64,000 bases of DNA from an uncultured Alphaproteobacteria bacterium (GCA_951812805.1 CATOSZ010000004.1:124001-188000); one strand, 5' to 3'; shown: positions 9,266 through 19,825, counted from the stretch's first letter. Notes: generated by a model not told the origin, from the letters alone. A program made the numbers and translations.

Positions 9266-10759
9266 TTGAGCCAAGATCACGCAGCCATCTATCGCCACCT
9301 CGGCGTCGAGCCGATTATCAATTGCGGTTCGTCCCGCTCCGTATACGGCAACAGCACGATGAGCGATCCGGTGCGCGCAGCGATGGAGAGCGCCTCCCAC
9401 AGCTATGTGATCCTGGAGGAGCTGGGCGATGCCGTCGGCCGGCGCCTCGCCGAATTGACCGGGGCCGAATGGGGAATGGTGACCGCCGGTTCCGCCACCG
9501 GGCTCGCGCTCGGCGCAGCGGCCTGCGTCGCGGCGAACGACCCGCTGCGCATGCTGCGCATGCCGAAGGCGTTCGCCGGCGAACGGCGCACCGTCCTGGC
9601 ACCGAAGGGCCAGCGCTTCGCCTATGATCTCGGCGTGCGAATGGTCGGCGCGGACATCGTCGAGGTCGAGGACATGGCGGCATTCGACGCCGCCCTCGAA
9701 GCCTACGACGTCATGGCGATCTTGATCCTGGCGGAGCGCGACGAAGGGGCGACGCTGCCGTTCGACGAGTTGCTGCCGGCGGCCCGTGCCGCCGGGATCC
9801 CAACGATCATCGATGCGGCCTCCGAAGCACTGACCGCGCCGGAGCATTGGACGTCGCGCGGCGCCGACCTGGTCGTCTACAGCGTGAGCAAGCTGATGCG
9901 AGGGCCCGCCGCATCAGGCCTGTTGCTCGGCCGCAAGCCGCTGGTTCAGGCGGCCTGGTACAACGGTCCGCCGCATCACGGCTTCGGCCGCGTCATGAAG
10001 ATCGGCAAGGAACAGATCGTCGGGGCCGTCGCGGCCGTCGAACGATGGTTCGCCCATGACCACGAGGCCGAGCAACGGGAATGGCGGCGGCGGCTGGACA
10101 GGGTGCAAAACCGGCTGCGCCCCATCAATGCCATCAAGCTCGGCCTGCAGGAGCTCGCCGGCGGCATTCCGCGGCTAGAAGTCGACTGGGCCGACTGTCA
10201 GCCCGGCCTTACCTACACCGCGCTGCGCCGGGAACTCCTCGCCCGGCGGCCGCGCATCCTGATCGACGACTTCGGCGGCAGCGACACCTCCACGATGATC
10301 AACCCCTTCGCGCTGGACGACGACGAGGCCGCGCTCGTCGCCGAAGCGCTGTACGAGGCCTTGACGACGACACGGCCGGACGAGCTCGAACGCCCGGCGA
10401 CGGACATCGACGTCGCGGGCGAATGGGACATCGTGATCGATTTCGCCAACGGCCCCGCGGCGCACCGCCTGAGTTTGCAACGCCACGGCGATGCGCTCAC
10501 CGGCGCGCACGAAACGCCGCTCGGCGACGGTGAGGCGTCGGGCGTCCTGACGGCCGACGGCTTCGACGTTCAGGTTTTCCACCTGGTCGAGGGGTGTTTC
10601 GTCGGCTTCCGCTTCATGGCCGACCACTGCACCGCGGAGGCCATCTCGGGCGTCGTCGAACTCGGCGCCGCTTCCGACCACGCCATCGGGCCGACCACCC
10701 TCGGCCAGTTCGGCCGACTGCCGTTCAAGGGTCGACGCGCGCGCGGCGCCGTCAGGTGA
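9266..10759 (+). CDS. SelA-like PLP-dependent enzyme with C-terminal beta-rich extension
   Basis: A 497-residue fold type I PLP protein related to L-seryl-tRNA(Sec) selenium transferase and D-glucosaminate-6-phosphate ammonia-lyase-type proteins. The likely Schiff-base lysine is K209 in [14 protein letters not shown] and the ring-nitrogen aspartate is D183 in IIDAASE. Residues ~380-470 form an extra beta-rich module starting GEWDIVIDF, which reads like a small barrel or lipocalin-type domain and is not part of standard SelA. It starts with TTG at 9266 behind a GAGGCGG site. No selenocysteine genes are nearby, so a role in amino-sugar or amino-acid metabolism is likelier than Sec synthesis. 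Reaction unknown. Confidence 0.7.
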   Translation: MSQDHAAIYRHLGVEPIINCGSSRSVYGNSTMSDPVRAAMESASHSYVILEELGDAVGRRLAELTGAEWGMVTAGSATGLALGAAACVAANDPLRMLRMPKAFAGERRTVLAPKGQRFAYDLGVRMVGADIVEVEDMAAFDAALEAYDVMAILILAERDEGATLPFDELLPAARAAGIPTIIDAASEALTAPEHWTSRGADLVVYSVSKLMRGPAASGLLLGRKPLVQAAWYNGPPHHGFGRVMKIGKEQIVGAVAAVERWFAHDHEAEQREWRRRLDRVQNRLRPINAIKLGLQELAGGIPRLEVDWADCQPGLTYTALRRELLARRPRILIDDFGGSDTSTMINPFALDDDEAALVAEALYEALTTTRPDELERPATDIDVAGEWDIVIDFANGPAAHRLSLQRHGDALTGAHETPLGDGEASGVLTADGFDVQVFHLVEGCFVGFRFMADHCTAEAISGVVELGAASDHAIGPTTLGQFGRLPFKGRRARGAVR

Positions 10760-12965
10760 ACCGGTTGTCCCGCGGGAAGCCCTTCGGCGCCAGGCGGCCG
10801 GCCGACGCGCGCTTGCCGAGCCAGGGGGTGAGGTCGGTTTCCGTGCGGGTGCGCCCGCCCGCCTGGCGCCAGCTCAACCCGTCGGCGAGCGTGAAGGTCC
10901 GGGCATCCGAGAGGCCGCCGTCCTTGTAGCGTTGCAACCGCACGCCCCGGCCCCGCGTCATCTCCGGCAGCTCGTCGGCGGCGAAGACCACCAGCTTGCG
11001 GTTGTCGCCGACCACCGCGACATGGTCGCCCGCCACCGTGGCGGCGACGCGGGCCTCCTCCCCCGGCGCGATGTTCAGGACCTGCTTGCCGGCCTTGGTC
11101 TGGGCCAGCACCGCGGCCTCTTCCACGATGAAGCCGCGCCCGTCGGTCGAGGCGACCAGCAGCTTGCGATCGGGCTGGTGCACAGCCAGCGAGACGATGT
11201 CCTCGTCGTTGCCGAGGTCGATCATCAGGCGTACCGGCTCGCCGTGACCGCGCCCGCCCGGCAGCTTGTCGGCGGGCAGCGTGTAGAAGCGGCCGTTGGT
11301 GGCGAACAGGACGATCCGGTCTGTCGTCTCCCCGTGCAGCCAGAAACGACCGCGGTCGCCCTCCTTGTAGCGGACGTCCGGGCCCTCGGCGACATGGCCG
11401 CGGATCGTCCGAATCCAGCCTTTCTCGGAGCAGATGATGGTGACCGGCTCCTTGTCGATGAGCGATTCCGGCAGTGTTTCGTCGATCGTCGGCGCGTCCT
11501 GCAGGGTGGTGCGCCGGGCATCGTCGGCGAAATTCTTGCGCAGGTCGCGGATTTCGTCGGCCACCACCTTCCAGCGTCCGGCCTCGTCCGCCAGCAGGGC
11601 GCGCAACTTGCCCTGTTCCGCCGTCAGTTCCTTGTGCTCCTTGCGGATCTCGATCTCCTGCAAACGGTGCAGGGCACGCAGGCGCATGTTGAGGATTGCC
11701 TCGACCTGGGTTTCCGTCAGCTCGAAGCGGCGCATCAGCTCCGCCTTCGGCTCGTCCGCTTCGCGGATGATGCGGATGACCTCGTCCAGATTCAGATAGG
11801 CGACGAGATAGCCTTCCAGGATCTCCAGCCGCCGGGCGATCCGCTCCAGGCGATGGCGGGTGCGGCGCACCAACACCTCGTGGCGATGATCGAGGAAGGC
11901 GCACAGCACATCGCGCAGGCCCATCAGCCGCGGCGTCTGCTCCGCGTCCAGCACGTTCATGTTGAGGGAGAAGCGAACCTCCAGCTCGCTCGCCCGGAAC
12001 AGCTGCTCCATCAACAGCTCGGCCGGAACCTTGCCGTTGCGCGGCTCCAGCACCAGGCGGATATCTTCCGCCGACTCGTCCCGGACATCCGCCAGCAGCG
12101 GCAACTTCTTCTGCGCCAACAGTTCGGCGATCTTCTCGATCAGCCGGCCCTTCGGCACCTGGTAGGGAATTTCGGTGACGACGATGGAATAGGTCCCGCG
12201 TTTGCCGGTCTCGACCTCCCAGCGCGCGCGCAGGCGAAAGCCGCCGCGCCCGGTGCGATAGGCTTCCGCGATGTTCGCCGCGGGCTCGACCAGGATGCCG
12301 CCGGTCGGAAAGTCGGGGCCTGGGATGAAGCTCATCAGCTTGTCGACGCCGGCGTTGCGGTGCTTGATCAGATGCAGCAGGGCGCCCGCCAGCTCGCCGA
12401 CGTTGTGCGGCGGAATGCTGGTCGCCATGCCGACGGCGATGCCCGCCGCACCATTCGCCAGCAGGTTCGGGAAGGCGGCCGGCAGGACCACCGGCTCCTC
12501 CTCCTCGCCGTCGTAGGTCTCGCGGAAGTCGACGGTGTCCTGGTCGATGCCGGTGAGCAGCGCCTCGGCGACCGCGGTCAGCCGCGCCTCGGTATAGCGC
12601 ATGGCCGCTGCGTTATCGCCGTCGACGTTGCCGAAGTTGCCCTGGCCGTCGACCAGGGGATAGCGCTGGGAGAATTCCTGGGCCAGGCGGACCAGGGCAT
12701 CGTAGATCGCCTGATCGCCATGGGGGTGATATTTGCCCATCACGTCGCCGACGATGCGGGCGCATTTCTTGAAGCCGGATTTCGGATCCAGCTTCATCTC
12801 CCGCATGGCATGCAGCAGGCGGCGATGCACCGGCTTCAGCCCGTCGCGCACGTCCGGCAGGGAGCGCGCCATGATGGTGGAGAGGGCGTAGTTCAGATAG
12901 CGCTCGCTCAAAGCCTCGGCCAGCGGCGCCTCGCGGATTTCACCGGTATCGATCAGGTCACTCAT
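10752..12965 (-). CDS. parC: DNA topoisomerase IV subunit A
   Basis: A 737-residue type IIA topoisomerase breakage-reunion subunit that decatenates daughter chromosomes with ParE. The active-site tyrosine is in [11 protein letters not shown], and the GDG/GQGNFG motifs and the C-terminal beta-pinwheel repeats are present. It is ParC rather than GyrA by its shorter length, weak GyrA-box region and [12 protein letters not shown] sequence. The resistance-determining position equivalent to E. coli Ser80 is Gln and that of Glu84 is Asp. Start 12965 fits the family N-terminus; the longer frame is unsupported. The 3' end overlaps the convergent PLP gene by eight bases. Confidence 0.93.
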   Translation of the reverse strand: MSDLIDTGEIREAPLAEALSERYLNYALSTIMARSLPDVRDGLKPVHRRLLHAMREMKLDPKSGFKKCARIVGDVMGKYHPHGDQAIYDALVRLAQEFSQRYPLVDGQGNFGNVDGDNAAAMRYTEARLTAVAEALLTGIDQDTVDFRETYDGEEEEPVVLPAAFPNLLANGAAGIAVGMATSIPPHNVGELAGALLHLIKHRNAGVDKLMSFIPGPDFPTGGILVEPAANIAEAYRTGRGGFRLRARWEVETGKRGTYSIVVTEIPYQVPKGRLIEKIAELLAQKKLPLLADVRDESAEDIRLVLEPRNGKVPAELLMEQLFRASELEVRFSLNMNVLDAEQTPRLMGLRDVLCAFLDHRHEVLVRRTRHRLERIARRLEILEGYLVAYLNLDEVIRIIREADEPKAELMRRFELTETQVEAILNMRLRALHRLQEIEIRKEHKELTAEQGKLRALLADEAGRWKVVADEIRDLRKNFADDARRTTLQDAPTIDETLPESLIDKEPVTIICSEKGWIRTIRGHVAEGPDVRYKEGDRGRFWLHGETTDRIVLFATNGRFYTLPADKLPGGRGHGEPVRLMIDLGNDEDIVSLAVHQPDRKLLVASTDGRGFIVEEAAVLAQTKAGKQVLNIAPGEEARVAATVAGDHVAVVGDNRKLVVFAADELPEMTRGRGVRLQRYKDGGLSDARTFTLADGLSWRQAGGRTRTETDLTPWLGKRASAGRLAPKGFPRDNRFT

Positions 12966-12972
12966 GGCCACC

Positions 12973-13725
12973 TTATACCACGCCGTCACCGGATGTTGTG
13001 GGCGATGGCGCAAATAGCTCAAGCAGTCGTAGGCGTGCCTCCGGCAATTCCTTGCTGGTCATGGCCAGGACGTGGTGCTGCAGGAAGTGTCCCGTCAGGG
13101 CCAGGCCATCATAGACGTCGTCTGACGTCAAATCGTCAGAGGGCGGCCCGCCTAGGAAACCAGGCAGGCGGAACAGGCGCTCGCGCCATTCACCAGCCGC
13201 TGCCCGGGTCACCGCGCGGCCGGTACGGGGCGAGACGAAGGCGAGGTCGTCCGTAGCCCCGGTGAGCGCGCAGACCGAAAGATCGAGGCCGAAGCCGAGC
13301 TCACGCAACAGGCCCAACTCGAAATGCACCATGACCGCCGGCCAGATCTCCGGCGTTTCCAGCGCCGCCAGCAGAGCGAGCATCGCCTCGAACAGGGCGG
13401 GATGGGCTTCGCGTTCCGGCAGCGTGGTTTCGAGGACCGCACAGACCGCCTGCAGGCCGACAAGGGCGTCGCCGTCCTCCAACAGACGGGCGCCTGAGGC
13501 TTCGAGCGGTTCGGCCTGGTAGGCCCCCAGATGCTGCGCCAGCCGAGCCCGCCAGGTCACCTCCAGGCGGTTGCCGGGCTGCATCTCGCCGCGCCGGCGC
13601 GATCCCGCCCCGCCGCGCACCAATCCCGGATGGCGGCCATGCTCACGGGTCAACAGGCTCAAGACGAGATTGCCCTCGCCGTGGCGGCGGGCCGAAAGGA
13701 TGATGCCTTCGTCAGTCCATTGCAT
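12973..13725 (-). CDS. recO: DNA repair protein RecO
   Basis: A 250-residue RecF-pathway mediator that helps load RecA on gapped DNA. It has the N-terminal OB-fold start [31 protein letters not shown] (broken into its typical segments WTDEGIIL and [10 protein letters not shown]) and then the helical C-terminal domain. It sits between parC and the era/rnc block, the usual alphaproteobacterial place. The four-cysteine zinc site of some RecO proteins is not evident. parC follows after seven bases. Confidence 0.9.
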   Translation of the reverse strand: MQWTDEGIILSARRHGEGNLVLSLLTREHGRHPGLVRGGAGSRRRGEMQPGNRLEVTWRARLAQHLGAYQAEPLEASGARLLEDGDALVGLQAVCAVLETTLPEREAHPALFEAMLALLAALETPEIWPAVMVHFELGLLRELGFGLDLSVCALTGATDDLAFVSPRTGRAVTRAAAGEWRERLFRLPGFLGGPPSDDLTSDDVYDGLALTGHFLQHHVLAMTSKELPEARLRLLELFAPSPTTSGDGVV

Positions 13726-13746
13726 GGGCCGCGCGGAACGGGGCCC

Positions 13747-13926
13747 CTATCCCTGGCCCAGGCGTTCGTCGAGGCGGTACTGGCTCAACGCATAGACCGC
13801 CCACAGCGCGGCCGGCAGCCAGCCGATGAGGGTGAGCTGCAAAATCAGGCAGATGATCCCGGAGATCGGCTTGCCGATGGTGAAGAACAGGAAGAACGGC
13901 AGCAAAATTGCGATGATCAGGCGCAT
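13747..13926 (-). CDS. Small YqaE/Pmp3-like membrane protein, 59 aa
   Basis: A 59-residue protein. Two hydrophobic helices (residues ~2-17 and ~20-48) are separated by a GKPISG turn, and the second contains LTLIGWLPAALWAVYAL, close to the LTLLGWIPG-type signature of the YqaE/Pmp3 (UPF0057) family of inner-membrane stress peptides. It ends in a charged tail. It starts at 13926 with a GGAGGACCCGACC-like site upstream. Located in the recO-era gap with 21 bases to recO, so probably co-transcribed. Function in bacteria is poorly known. Confidence 0.75.
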   Translation of the reverse strand: MRLIIAILLPFFLFFTIGKPISGIICLILQLTLIGWLPAALWAVYALSQYRLDERLGQG

Positions 13927-13969
13927 GGTCGGGTCCTCCGACGTTACGGACCGGTCCCGGGTACCCTAT

Positions 13970-14902
13970 TCACCTGGGATAATCCAGCCCCATTTCGCGG
14001 TAGCGTTCGGGATCGTCGGCCCAGTCGGGACGCACCTTGACGAAGAAGAAGAGATGCACCTTGCGCTCGAAAACCCGCTGCATCTCCTCCCGCGCCAGGG
14101 CGCCGATCCGCTTGGCGGTTTCGCCCCGCTTGCCGAGAATGATGCCCTTGTGGCCGTCGCGGGCGACATAGACGACCTGTTCGATCCGGACCGAGCCGTC
14201 GCGGAAGTTTTTCCAGGCCTCGGTCTCGACGGTAAGCGCGTAGGGCAGCTCCTGGCGCATCTCCAGAAACAATCGCTCGCGCATGATCTCGGCCGCCAGC
14301 AGACGCTCGGGAATGACCGCCAGCTGGTCCTCGGGATAGAGCCAGGGCCCTTCGGGCATGGCGGCGGCGAGGTGTGTTTCGAGGTCCGCGACCCCGTCGC
14401 CGTTCAGGGCGGAGATCATGAAGATCCGCTCGAACACCCCCTCGCCGTCATAGGCGGCGGCCAGTTCCAGCAGGCTCGCGCGGGGCACGGTGTCGATTTT
14501 GTTCAACACCAGGATGGCGCGCGCACCGGTCCGTTTCAGCCCGGCGATGATGGCGTCCGTGTCGGCGACCCGGCGGCGCTTGGCATCGACCATCAGGAGG
14601 ACGAGGTCGGCGTCCTCCGCCCCGCCCCAGGCGGCCTGCACCATGGCCCGCTCCAGCCGTTTTTTGGCCTGACGGAAGATGCCGGGCGTGTCGACGAAGA
14701 CGACCTGAGAGGGTCCCCAGACCGCGATCGCGGTAATCCGCGCGCGCGTCGTCTGTACCTTGGGCGTGACGATGGAAATCTTCTGCCCGACCAGGCGGTT
14801 GACCAGGGTCGACTTGCCCGCGTTGGGCGCGCCGACGACGGCGACGTGACCGGCGCGGGTCGGCGGGGCGGTATCGGCGGTGTCGCTGTCCGGCTGGCTC
14901 AT
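13970..14902 (-). CDS. era: GTPase Era
   Basis: A 310-residue essential GTPase that binds the 3' end of 16S rRNA and assists 30S maturation. G1 is GAPNAGKST near residue 25, followed by switch II DTPGIF and NKID for guanine recognition. The C-terminal KH domain contains GHKGIILGKRGETAKRIG. It follows rnc by four bases, the classic rnc-era pairing linking rRNA processing with ribosome assembly. Confidence 0.96.
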   Translation of the reverse strand: MSQPDSDTADTAPPTRAGHVAVVGAPNAGKSTLVNRLVGQKISIVTPKVQTTRARITAIAVWGPSQVVFVDTPGIFRQAKKRLERAMVQAAWGGAEDADLVLLMVDAKRRRVADTDAIIAGLKRTGARAILVLNKIDTVPRASLLELAAAYDGEGVFERIFMISALNGDGVADLETHLAAAMPEGPWLYPEDQLAVIPERLLAAEIMRERLFLEMRQELPYALTVETEAWKNFRDGSVRIEQVVYVARDGHKGIILGKRGETAKRIGALAREEMQRVFERKVHLFFFVKVRPDWADDPERYREMGLDYPR

Positions 14903-14906
14903 CCCC

Positions 14907-15578
14907 TCACTCGCCCAATCGTTCCAGCATGTCGACGGCGGCGGCCTGCTCGGCCGCCCGCTTGCTCCGCCCCTCGCCGCGCACGCCGCCGGCCTCCGCC
15001 ACCTGCACCTCGACGGTGAAGCGGCGATCGTGCGGCGGGCCTTCGGTCGCGATCAGGGCGTAGGCCGGCGGCGGCCCGCCACCGCGCTGTACCCGTTCCT
15101 GCAACCGCGTCTTCGCATCCTTTCGGGCATCGCCCGCACGGGCAAGCCGGCTCGCCCACAGCCGCCGCACCACGCCGCGCGCGACCTCGAAGTCCGCATC
15201 GAGATAGACGGCGCCGAGCACCGCCTCCAGCGCGTTGGCGAGGATCGCGCTCTTTTCCCGCCCGCCGCCCTGGGCCTCACCGCTGGCGAGCGTGAGGGCC
15301 GAGCCGAGATCGATCTCCCGCGCGACCTCGGCCACCGCGTCCTTCTGCACCAGCGAATTGTAGCGGACCGCCAGCTCACCGGCGTTGGCCGAGGCATCGG
15401 CGCCGTAAACCTCGCCGGCGACGACCAGTCCCAGAACCCGGTCGCCCAGGAACTCCATTCGCTCATAGTCGGGACGCCCACCCTGGCCGGAGCCGTAACT
15501 CGGATGGGTCAAGGCCTCGGCCAGCAGGGCGGGCTCTGCGAAGCGATGTCCGATCCGAGCCTCGAGCGGGGCGGTCAT
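14907..15578 (-). CDS. rnc: Ribonuclease III
   Basis: A 223-residue endonuclease that cleaves double-stranded RNA, including the 30S rRNA precursor. The signature helix reads ERMEFLGDRVLGLVV near residue 41, the downstream acidic residues are in ANALEAVLGAVYLD, and a C-terminal dsRNA-binding domain ends in GEGRSKRAAEQAAA. It is separated from lepB by one base and from era by four, so it is in a tight operon. Confidence 0.96.
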   Translation of the reverse strand: MTAPLEARIGHRFAEPALLAEALTHPSYGSGQGGRPDYERMEFLGDRVLGLVVAGEVYGADASANAGELAVRYNSLVQKDAVAEVAREIDLGSALTLASGEAQGGGREKSAILANALEAVLGAVYLDADFEVARGVVRRLWASRLARAGDARKDAKTRLQERVQRGGGPPPAYALIATEGPPHDRRFTVEVQVAEAGGVRGEGRSKRAAEQAAAVDMLERLGE

Positions 15579-15579
15579 C

Positions 15580-16371
15580 TCAATCGATCGTCGTGAAGAG
15601 ACGGCGAAAGCGGGTCGCGGAATACCAGTTCCAGACCTCCCAGAACCGTGCCGTGCCGTCGGTCGAGAAGAACATGAAGTCGGCCCGCCCGACCAGGTTC
15701 TCCGCCGGCACGAAGCCGACGCCCGAACGTGTCGGGGCCCGGCTGTCGACCGAGTTGTCCCGGTTGTCCCCCATCATGAAGTAATGTTCCGCCGGCACGG
15801 TGAAGACGCCCGTGTCGTCGAAGGGCGTGCCGGGTGCGATGTCGAGGGTGTCATAAACGACGCCGTTCGGCAGGGTTTCGCGCCAGCGCGGAAGCTCACG
15901 CCGGCGGCCGTAGCTGTCCCGTTCCATGAACGGTTCGACCCGCTCGCGCGGCACGGCCTTGCCGTTGATGTGCAGCACGCCGCCCTTCATCTGGATCCGG
16001 TCGCCCGGCAGCCCGATGATCCGCTTGATGTAGTCGGTCTCGCCGTCGCGCGGCAGCTTGAACACGGCGACGTCGCCGCGCTCCGGCACACTCTCCAGGA
16101 TCCGGCCTTCGCCGAGCGGCGGGCTGAAGATCACCGAATGGCGCGAATAACCGTAAGTGAACTTGGAGACGAAGATGTAATCGCCCACCAGCAAGGTCGG
16201 CAACATCGATTCCGAGGGGATGTTGAAGGGCTCGTAAGCGACAGTGCGCACGAAGAGGGCGATGGCGAGGGCATAGACGATCGTCGTGATGAAGCCGCCG
16301 ATGCCCTCCTTCTTCTTCGCGGGCTTTGGCGTGGCCTCGTCCGTCGCCTGGTTGTCGGGCTGCTCGCTCAT
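15580..16371 (-). CDS. lepB: Signal peptidase I
   Basis: A 263-residue type I signal peptidase in the inner membrane that removes Sec/Tat signal peptides on the periplasmic side. A lysine-rich N-terminus (KPAKKKEG) precedes one membrane helix (~25-43). The catalytic serine is S55 in [10 protein letters not shown], the general-base lysine is in [13 protein letters not shown], and box E is [11 protein letters not shown]. The start overlaps the acpS stop by four bases. Confidence 0.96.
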   Translation of the reverse strand: MSEQPDNQATDEATPKPAKKKEGIGGFITTIVYALAIALFVRTVAYEPFNIPSESMLPTLLVGDYIFVSKFTYGYSRHSVIFSPPLGEGRILESVPERGDVAVFKLPRDGETDYIKRIIGLPGDRIQMKGGVLHINGKAVPRERVEPFMERDSYGRRRELPRWRETLPNGVVYDTLDIAPGTPFDDTGVFTVPAEHYFMMGDNRDNSVDSRAPTRSGVGFVPAENLVGRADFMFFSTDGTARFWEVWNWYSATRFRRLFTTID

Positions 16372-16802
16372 ACCGGCTCCGAAAATTGGGGCTGGAGGGA
16401 AATGATCACCAGGGCTTGCGCCAACGGCGGCTCGTCGGTGAGGGAGACGTCGATTTTCGCCGTCATCCCCGCCGGCGTCATCTCGCTCAACCGGGCGGCG
16501 GCGCCGCCGCTCAACTCGACCGTCGGGCGGCCGCCCGGCAGGTTGACGATGCCGATATCGAGCTGGGAAACGCCCCGGCGAAAACCAGTGCCGAGGGCCT
16601 TGGCGCAGGCCTCCTTCGCGGCCCAGCGCCGGGCATAGGACGGCGCCCGCGCGCCGCGACGGTCCGAGCGGACCCGCTCCCGCTCGGTGAAACAGCGCCG
16701 CGTGAAGCGGTCACCGAAGCGCTCGAGCGTCTTCTCGATCCGCCGGATGTCGGTGATATCGATGCCGATGGCGAGAATTCCCGATTGTGCCGGTACGTCC
16801 AT
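16368..16802 (-). CDS. acpS: Holo-[acyl-carrier-protein] synthase
   Basis: A 144-residue enzyme that transfers 4'-phosphopantetheine from CoA to apo-ACP. The metal-binding aspartate is in [11 protein letters not shown] and the glutamate in [16 protein letters not shown], the two family motifs. Translationally coupled to lepB through an ATGA overlap. In many relatives pdxJ lies immediately upstream; here that place is taken by a DUF2062 gene. Confidence 0.94.
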   Translation of the reverse strand: MDVPAQSGILAIGIDITDIRRIEKTLERFGDRFTRRCFTERERVRSDRRGARAPSYARRWAAKEACAKALGTGFRRGVSQLDIGIVNLPGGRPTVELSGGAAARLSEMTPAGMTAKIDVSLTDEPPLAQALVIISLQPQFSEPV

Positions 16803-16853
16803 AGAAAATGCGATCCGTTTCGCGTGCGGCGGATCCGGAGACCCGGCCGCCCG

Positions 16854-17516
16854 TCAGGGCCCGTTATGTGGCACGTCCTCCGGGCGGGCGCCAGCCCTTT
16901 CGCGCCGCTGCCGCAGGCGCCGCGCCCGGCGAAGTTGGTAGCCATCGACCGCGCGCTTCAGCACGAAGTAGAAGACCAGCCAGACCAAAATGCCGACCGG
17001 GACGGAGCCGACCAGCATCGGCCAGAAGATGGTCCGCATCGCCTCGCCGAACACGGCGGCGTCGACCGCGCCCTCACGCCCGCCCGAGAGGCCGACGACC
17101 GCCATGACCCAGGTGCCGACCTCGTGCCACAGCTGGTCGAACAGCAAGGCCAAGGTATCGAGCGCCGGCGCGCCCTCGGTGTCGATGCCCAGCAGCAACA
17201 CGCCGACGTTGTAGGTCAGCGCCCAGATGAAGGGAAAGGTCCAGGGATTGCCGACGGCGGTGCCGACGGCACTGGCGACGATGCCGCAACGCGTCGCCCA
17301 GGCGCCGATGCCGGCCAGGATGAAATGCAGCCCGACGAAGGGAGTGAAGGAGACCGCGGCCCCCCAGGCGAAGCCGCCGGCGATGGCATAGGCCGTTCCC
17401 GGCATGCGGACCACCCGGTGGCGATAGTATCGCAGCACCCGGCCGGGGCCCATGCGCGGCCAGACCAGCTCGCGCAGGCGAGCGCCGGGACCGGGCGGGG
17501 TTCGACGGCGAAACAC
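16854..17516 (-). CDS. DUF2062 membrane protein
   Basis: A 220-residue inner-membrane protein of the DUF2062 family. Hydrophobic stretches occur at ~40-65, ~75-110 and ~170-195, with the family-type segments GGFAWGAAVSFTPFVGLHF and GTAVGNPWTFPFIW. It ends in an Arg-rich cytoplasmic tail. Found between rel and acpS, where many alphaproteobacteria carry this gene together with pdxJ. Function unknown; envelope-related roles have been suggested for relatives. The start is less certain because the first 40 residues are basic and no strong ribosome binding site is visible. Confidence 0.82.
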   Translation of the reverse strand: MFRRRTPPGPGARLRELVWPRMGPGRVLRYYRHRVVRMPGTAYAIAGGFAWGAAVSFTPFVGLHFILAGIGAWATRCGIVASAVGTAVGNPWTFPFIWALTYNVGVLLLGIDTEGAPALDTLALLFDQLWHEVGTWVMAVVGLSGGREGAVDAAVFGEAMRTIFWPMLVGSVPVGILVWLVFYFVLKRAVDGYQLRRARRLRQRRERAGARPEDVPHNGP

Positions 17517-17556
17517 GGTCAGCCGGCGCGCGTGGGGGCACGGTCGGGGGCGGCGC

Positions 17557-19725
17557 TCATCCGCGCACCCGCCTGACGTCGTTGATCTGCGGCGTCGCCC
17601 GGAGCGCCGTGATGATGTTCGAGAGATGCTTCACATCCTCGACCTCGATATCGATCAGCATCTCGAAGAAATGCGGATTGCGCGTGGTGATGCGCAGATT
17701 GGAGATGTTGCCTTCGTTGCGCGCGATGACGGATGCGAGGTTGGAGAGCGCGCCGGGCTCGTTGGCGACGACGGTATTGATGCGGCCGACATGGGCCTGC
17801 TCGGTGTCGGGATCGATGTCCCAGCGCACGTCGAGCCAGCGCTCGTCCTCCTCGTCGAACTGCTCCAGCGAGACGCAGTCGATGGTGTGGACCATGACGC
17901 CCTTGCCGCGCGTGACGATGCCGACGATGCGATCGCCCGGCAACGGATGGCAACAGGGCGCGAAATGAACCGCCATCCCCGGCACGTGGCCGCGGATCGG
18001 TACCGCATGATCCTCGCCGCGCCCGTTGCCGCCCCCGACGTTCGCACGCCAGCGCGCCGGCAGCACCCGATTGATCGCGCCCATCGCCCGCCGGCCCGCC
18101 CCCTCCCCCGGGAATGCCGCATGCATCATGGTCCGGGCGCCGATCTGCCCCATGCCCAGGCCCTCGAAGACGTCGTCGCGCGACTTCTGGCGTAGTACGG
18201 TCTGGATCCGCTCCAGCGCCTTGTCGGTCATCTCGTGCCCGGCTTCGCGGAACGCCTTCTCGGCGATCGCATGCCCGAGCCGGACATACTCCTCGCGTTC
18301 GGTCCGGCGGACGGAGCGACGGATCGCCGAGCGCGCCTTGCCGGTCATGACGAAATCCTCCCACCCCGGGTTCGGTTTCGCCGTCTTGGAGCGCAGCACC
18401 TCGACCTGGTCGCCGTTGCGCAACACCGTGTCGAGCGGCAGGACCCGGCCGTTGATCTTGGCGCCGACGCAGTTGTCGCCGATGTCCGTGTGCACCGCAT
18501 AGGCCAGGTCGACGGGCGTGGCACCGCGGGGCAGCGCGATGACATCTCCCTTCGGGGTGAAACAGAAGACCTGATCCTGGAACATCTCAAGTTTGGTGTG
18601 CTCGAGAAACTCCTCGGGACTGCTGGCGTGATCCAGGATTTCCAGCAGTTCCTGCAGCCAGCGATAGTCCAGGCCGTCCGCGCCGTTGGCGCCCTGCTTG
18701 TAGCTCCAATGCGCGGCGACGCCGAATTCGGCGAAGTCGTGCATCTCGCGCGTGCGGATCTGAACTTCGATGCGCTGGCGTTCCGGCCCGATCAGCGTCG
18801 TGTGGATGGAGCGATAGCCGTTGCGCTTCGGCGTCGAGACAAAATCCTTGAAGCGGCCCGGCACGACCCGGTAGCGGCCGTGCACCACACCCAGCACCTG
18901 ATAGCAGTCCGCAATCTCCGGTACGACGATACGGAAGGCGATGATGTCGGACAGCTGCTCGAAACTGACGTTCTGGCGCTCCATCTTGCGCCAGATCGAA
19001 TAGGGGGTCTTTTCCCGACCGATGACCTCGGTCTCGACGCCGGTGTCCGCCAGGGTCCGGCGCAGCTCGTCGGTGACCCGGGCGACCGCGTCGCCGGTTT
19101 CCTCGCGCAGAAACTTCAAGCGGGCGATGATGGAATCGCGCGCCTCACCGTTCAGGTGGGAAAAGGCCAGGTCCTCCAACTCGACCTTGAAGCGCTGCAT
19201 GCCGAGCCGCTCGGCCAGCGGGGCATAGATCTCCATCGTCTCAGCGGCGATCCGCCGGCGTTTCTCCAGCCGCGGAATATGGTGCAGGGTCCGCATGTTG
19301 TGCAGGCGGTCCGCCAGCTTGACCAGCAGCACCCGGATGTCGTTCGACATGGCCAGCAGAAACTTGCGAAAGTTCTCCGCCTCCCGGCTCGCCTCGGAAC
19401 TCAGCTCGATCTGGGAAAGTTTGGTAACCCCGTCCACCAGCCCGGCGATCTCGTGACCGAACAGGCCTTCGATCTCCTCCAGCGTCGCGACCGTATCCTC
19501 GACCGTGTCGTGCAGCAGGGCGGTGACGATGGTGGCACAATCGAGCCGATAATCGGTCAGAATGCCGGCCACCTCGAGCGGGTGGGAGAAATAGGGATCG
19601 CCGGAGGCCCGCTTCTGCGTGCCGTGCGCCCGCATCGAAAAAACGTAGGCGCGATTCAGCAAGTCCTCGTCCGTCGCCGGATCGTAGGCGCTGACCTTTT
19701 CGACGAGTTCATACTGACGAATCAT
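17557..19725 (-). CDS. rel: Bifunctional (p)ppGpp synthetase/hydrolase
   Basis: A 722-residue Rel/Spo homologue that controls the stringent response. Domain order: HD hydrolase (SHPLEVAGILTDYRLD, LLHDTVEDT with the His-Asp pair), nucleotidyltransferase (GREKTPYSIWRKM and DIIAFRIVV), TGS (VFCFTPKGDVIALPRGATP), zinc-finger-like region (APCCHPLPGDRIVG) and C-terminal ACT. Both catalytic halves look intact, so it should make and degrade the alarmone. Single long Rel, as is usual in alphaproteobacteria. It lies 100 bases downstream of rpoZ, the usual neighbour. Confidence 0.95.
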   Translation of the reverse strand: MIRQYELVEKVSAYDPATDEDLLNRAYVFSMRAHGTQKRASGDPYFSHPLEVAGILTDYRLDCATIVTALLHDTVEDTVATLEEIEGLFGHEIAGLVDGVTKLSQIELSSEASREAENFRKFLLAMSNDIRVLLVKLADRLHNMRTLHHIPRLEKRRRIAAETMEIYAPLAERLGMQRFKVELEDLAFSHLNGEARDSIIARLKFLREETGDAVARVTDELRRTLADTGVETEVIGREKTPYSIWRKMERQNVSFEQLSDIIAFRIVVPEIADCYQVLGVVHGRYRVVPGRFKDFVSTPKRNGYRSIHTTLIGPERQRIEVQIRTREMHDFAEFGVAAHWSYKQGANGADGLDYRWLQELLEILDHASSPEEFLEHTKLEMFQDQVFCFTPKGDVIALPRGATPVDLAYAVHTDIGDNCVGAKINGRVLPLDTVLRNGDQVEVLRSKTAKPNPGWEDFVMTGKARSAIRRSVRRTEREEYVRLGHAIAEKAFREAGHEMTDKALERIQTVLRQKSRDDVFEGLGMGQIGARTMMHAAFPGEGAGRRAMGAINRVLPARWRANVGGGNGRGEDHAVPIRGHVPGMAVHFAPCCHPLPGDRIVGIVTRGKGVMVHTIDCVSLEQFDEEDERWLDVRWDIDPDTEQAHVGRINTVVANEPGALSNLASVIARNEGNISNLRITTRNPHFFEMLIDIEVEDVKHLSNIITALRATPQINDVRRVRG

Positions 19726-19825
19726 GGACGCTCGGGCGTCGTTTCGGGACCTCGATCACGAATCATGTAAGAGGTGTCGTCGGAAAGCAAACGCCGGATC
19801 CGGCTATCGGGCAAGAACGCCCGCC

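Noticed and set aside
12680..12780. Gln at the ParC position equivalent to quinolone-resistance Ser80
   Set aside because: I believe Gln here is common in alphaproteobacterial ParC, so it is probably lineage-normal rather than acquired resistance.
10932..13256. A long open frame antisense to parC
   Set aside because: High-GC third-position shadow of parC; no domain sense and no ribosome binding site.
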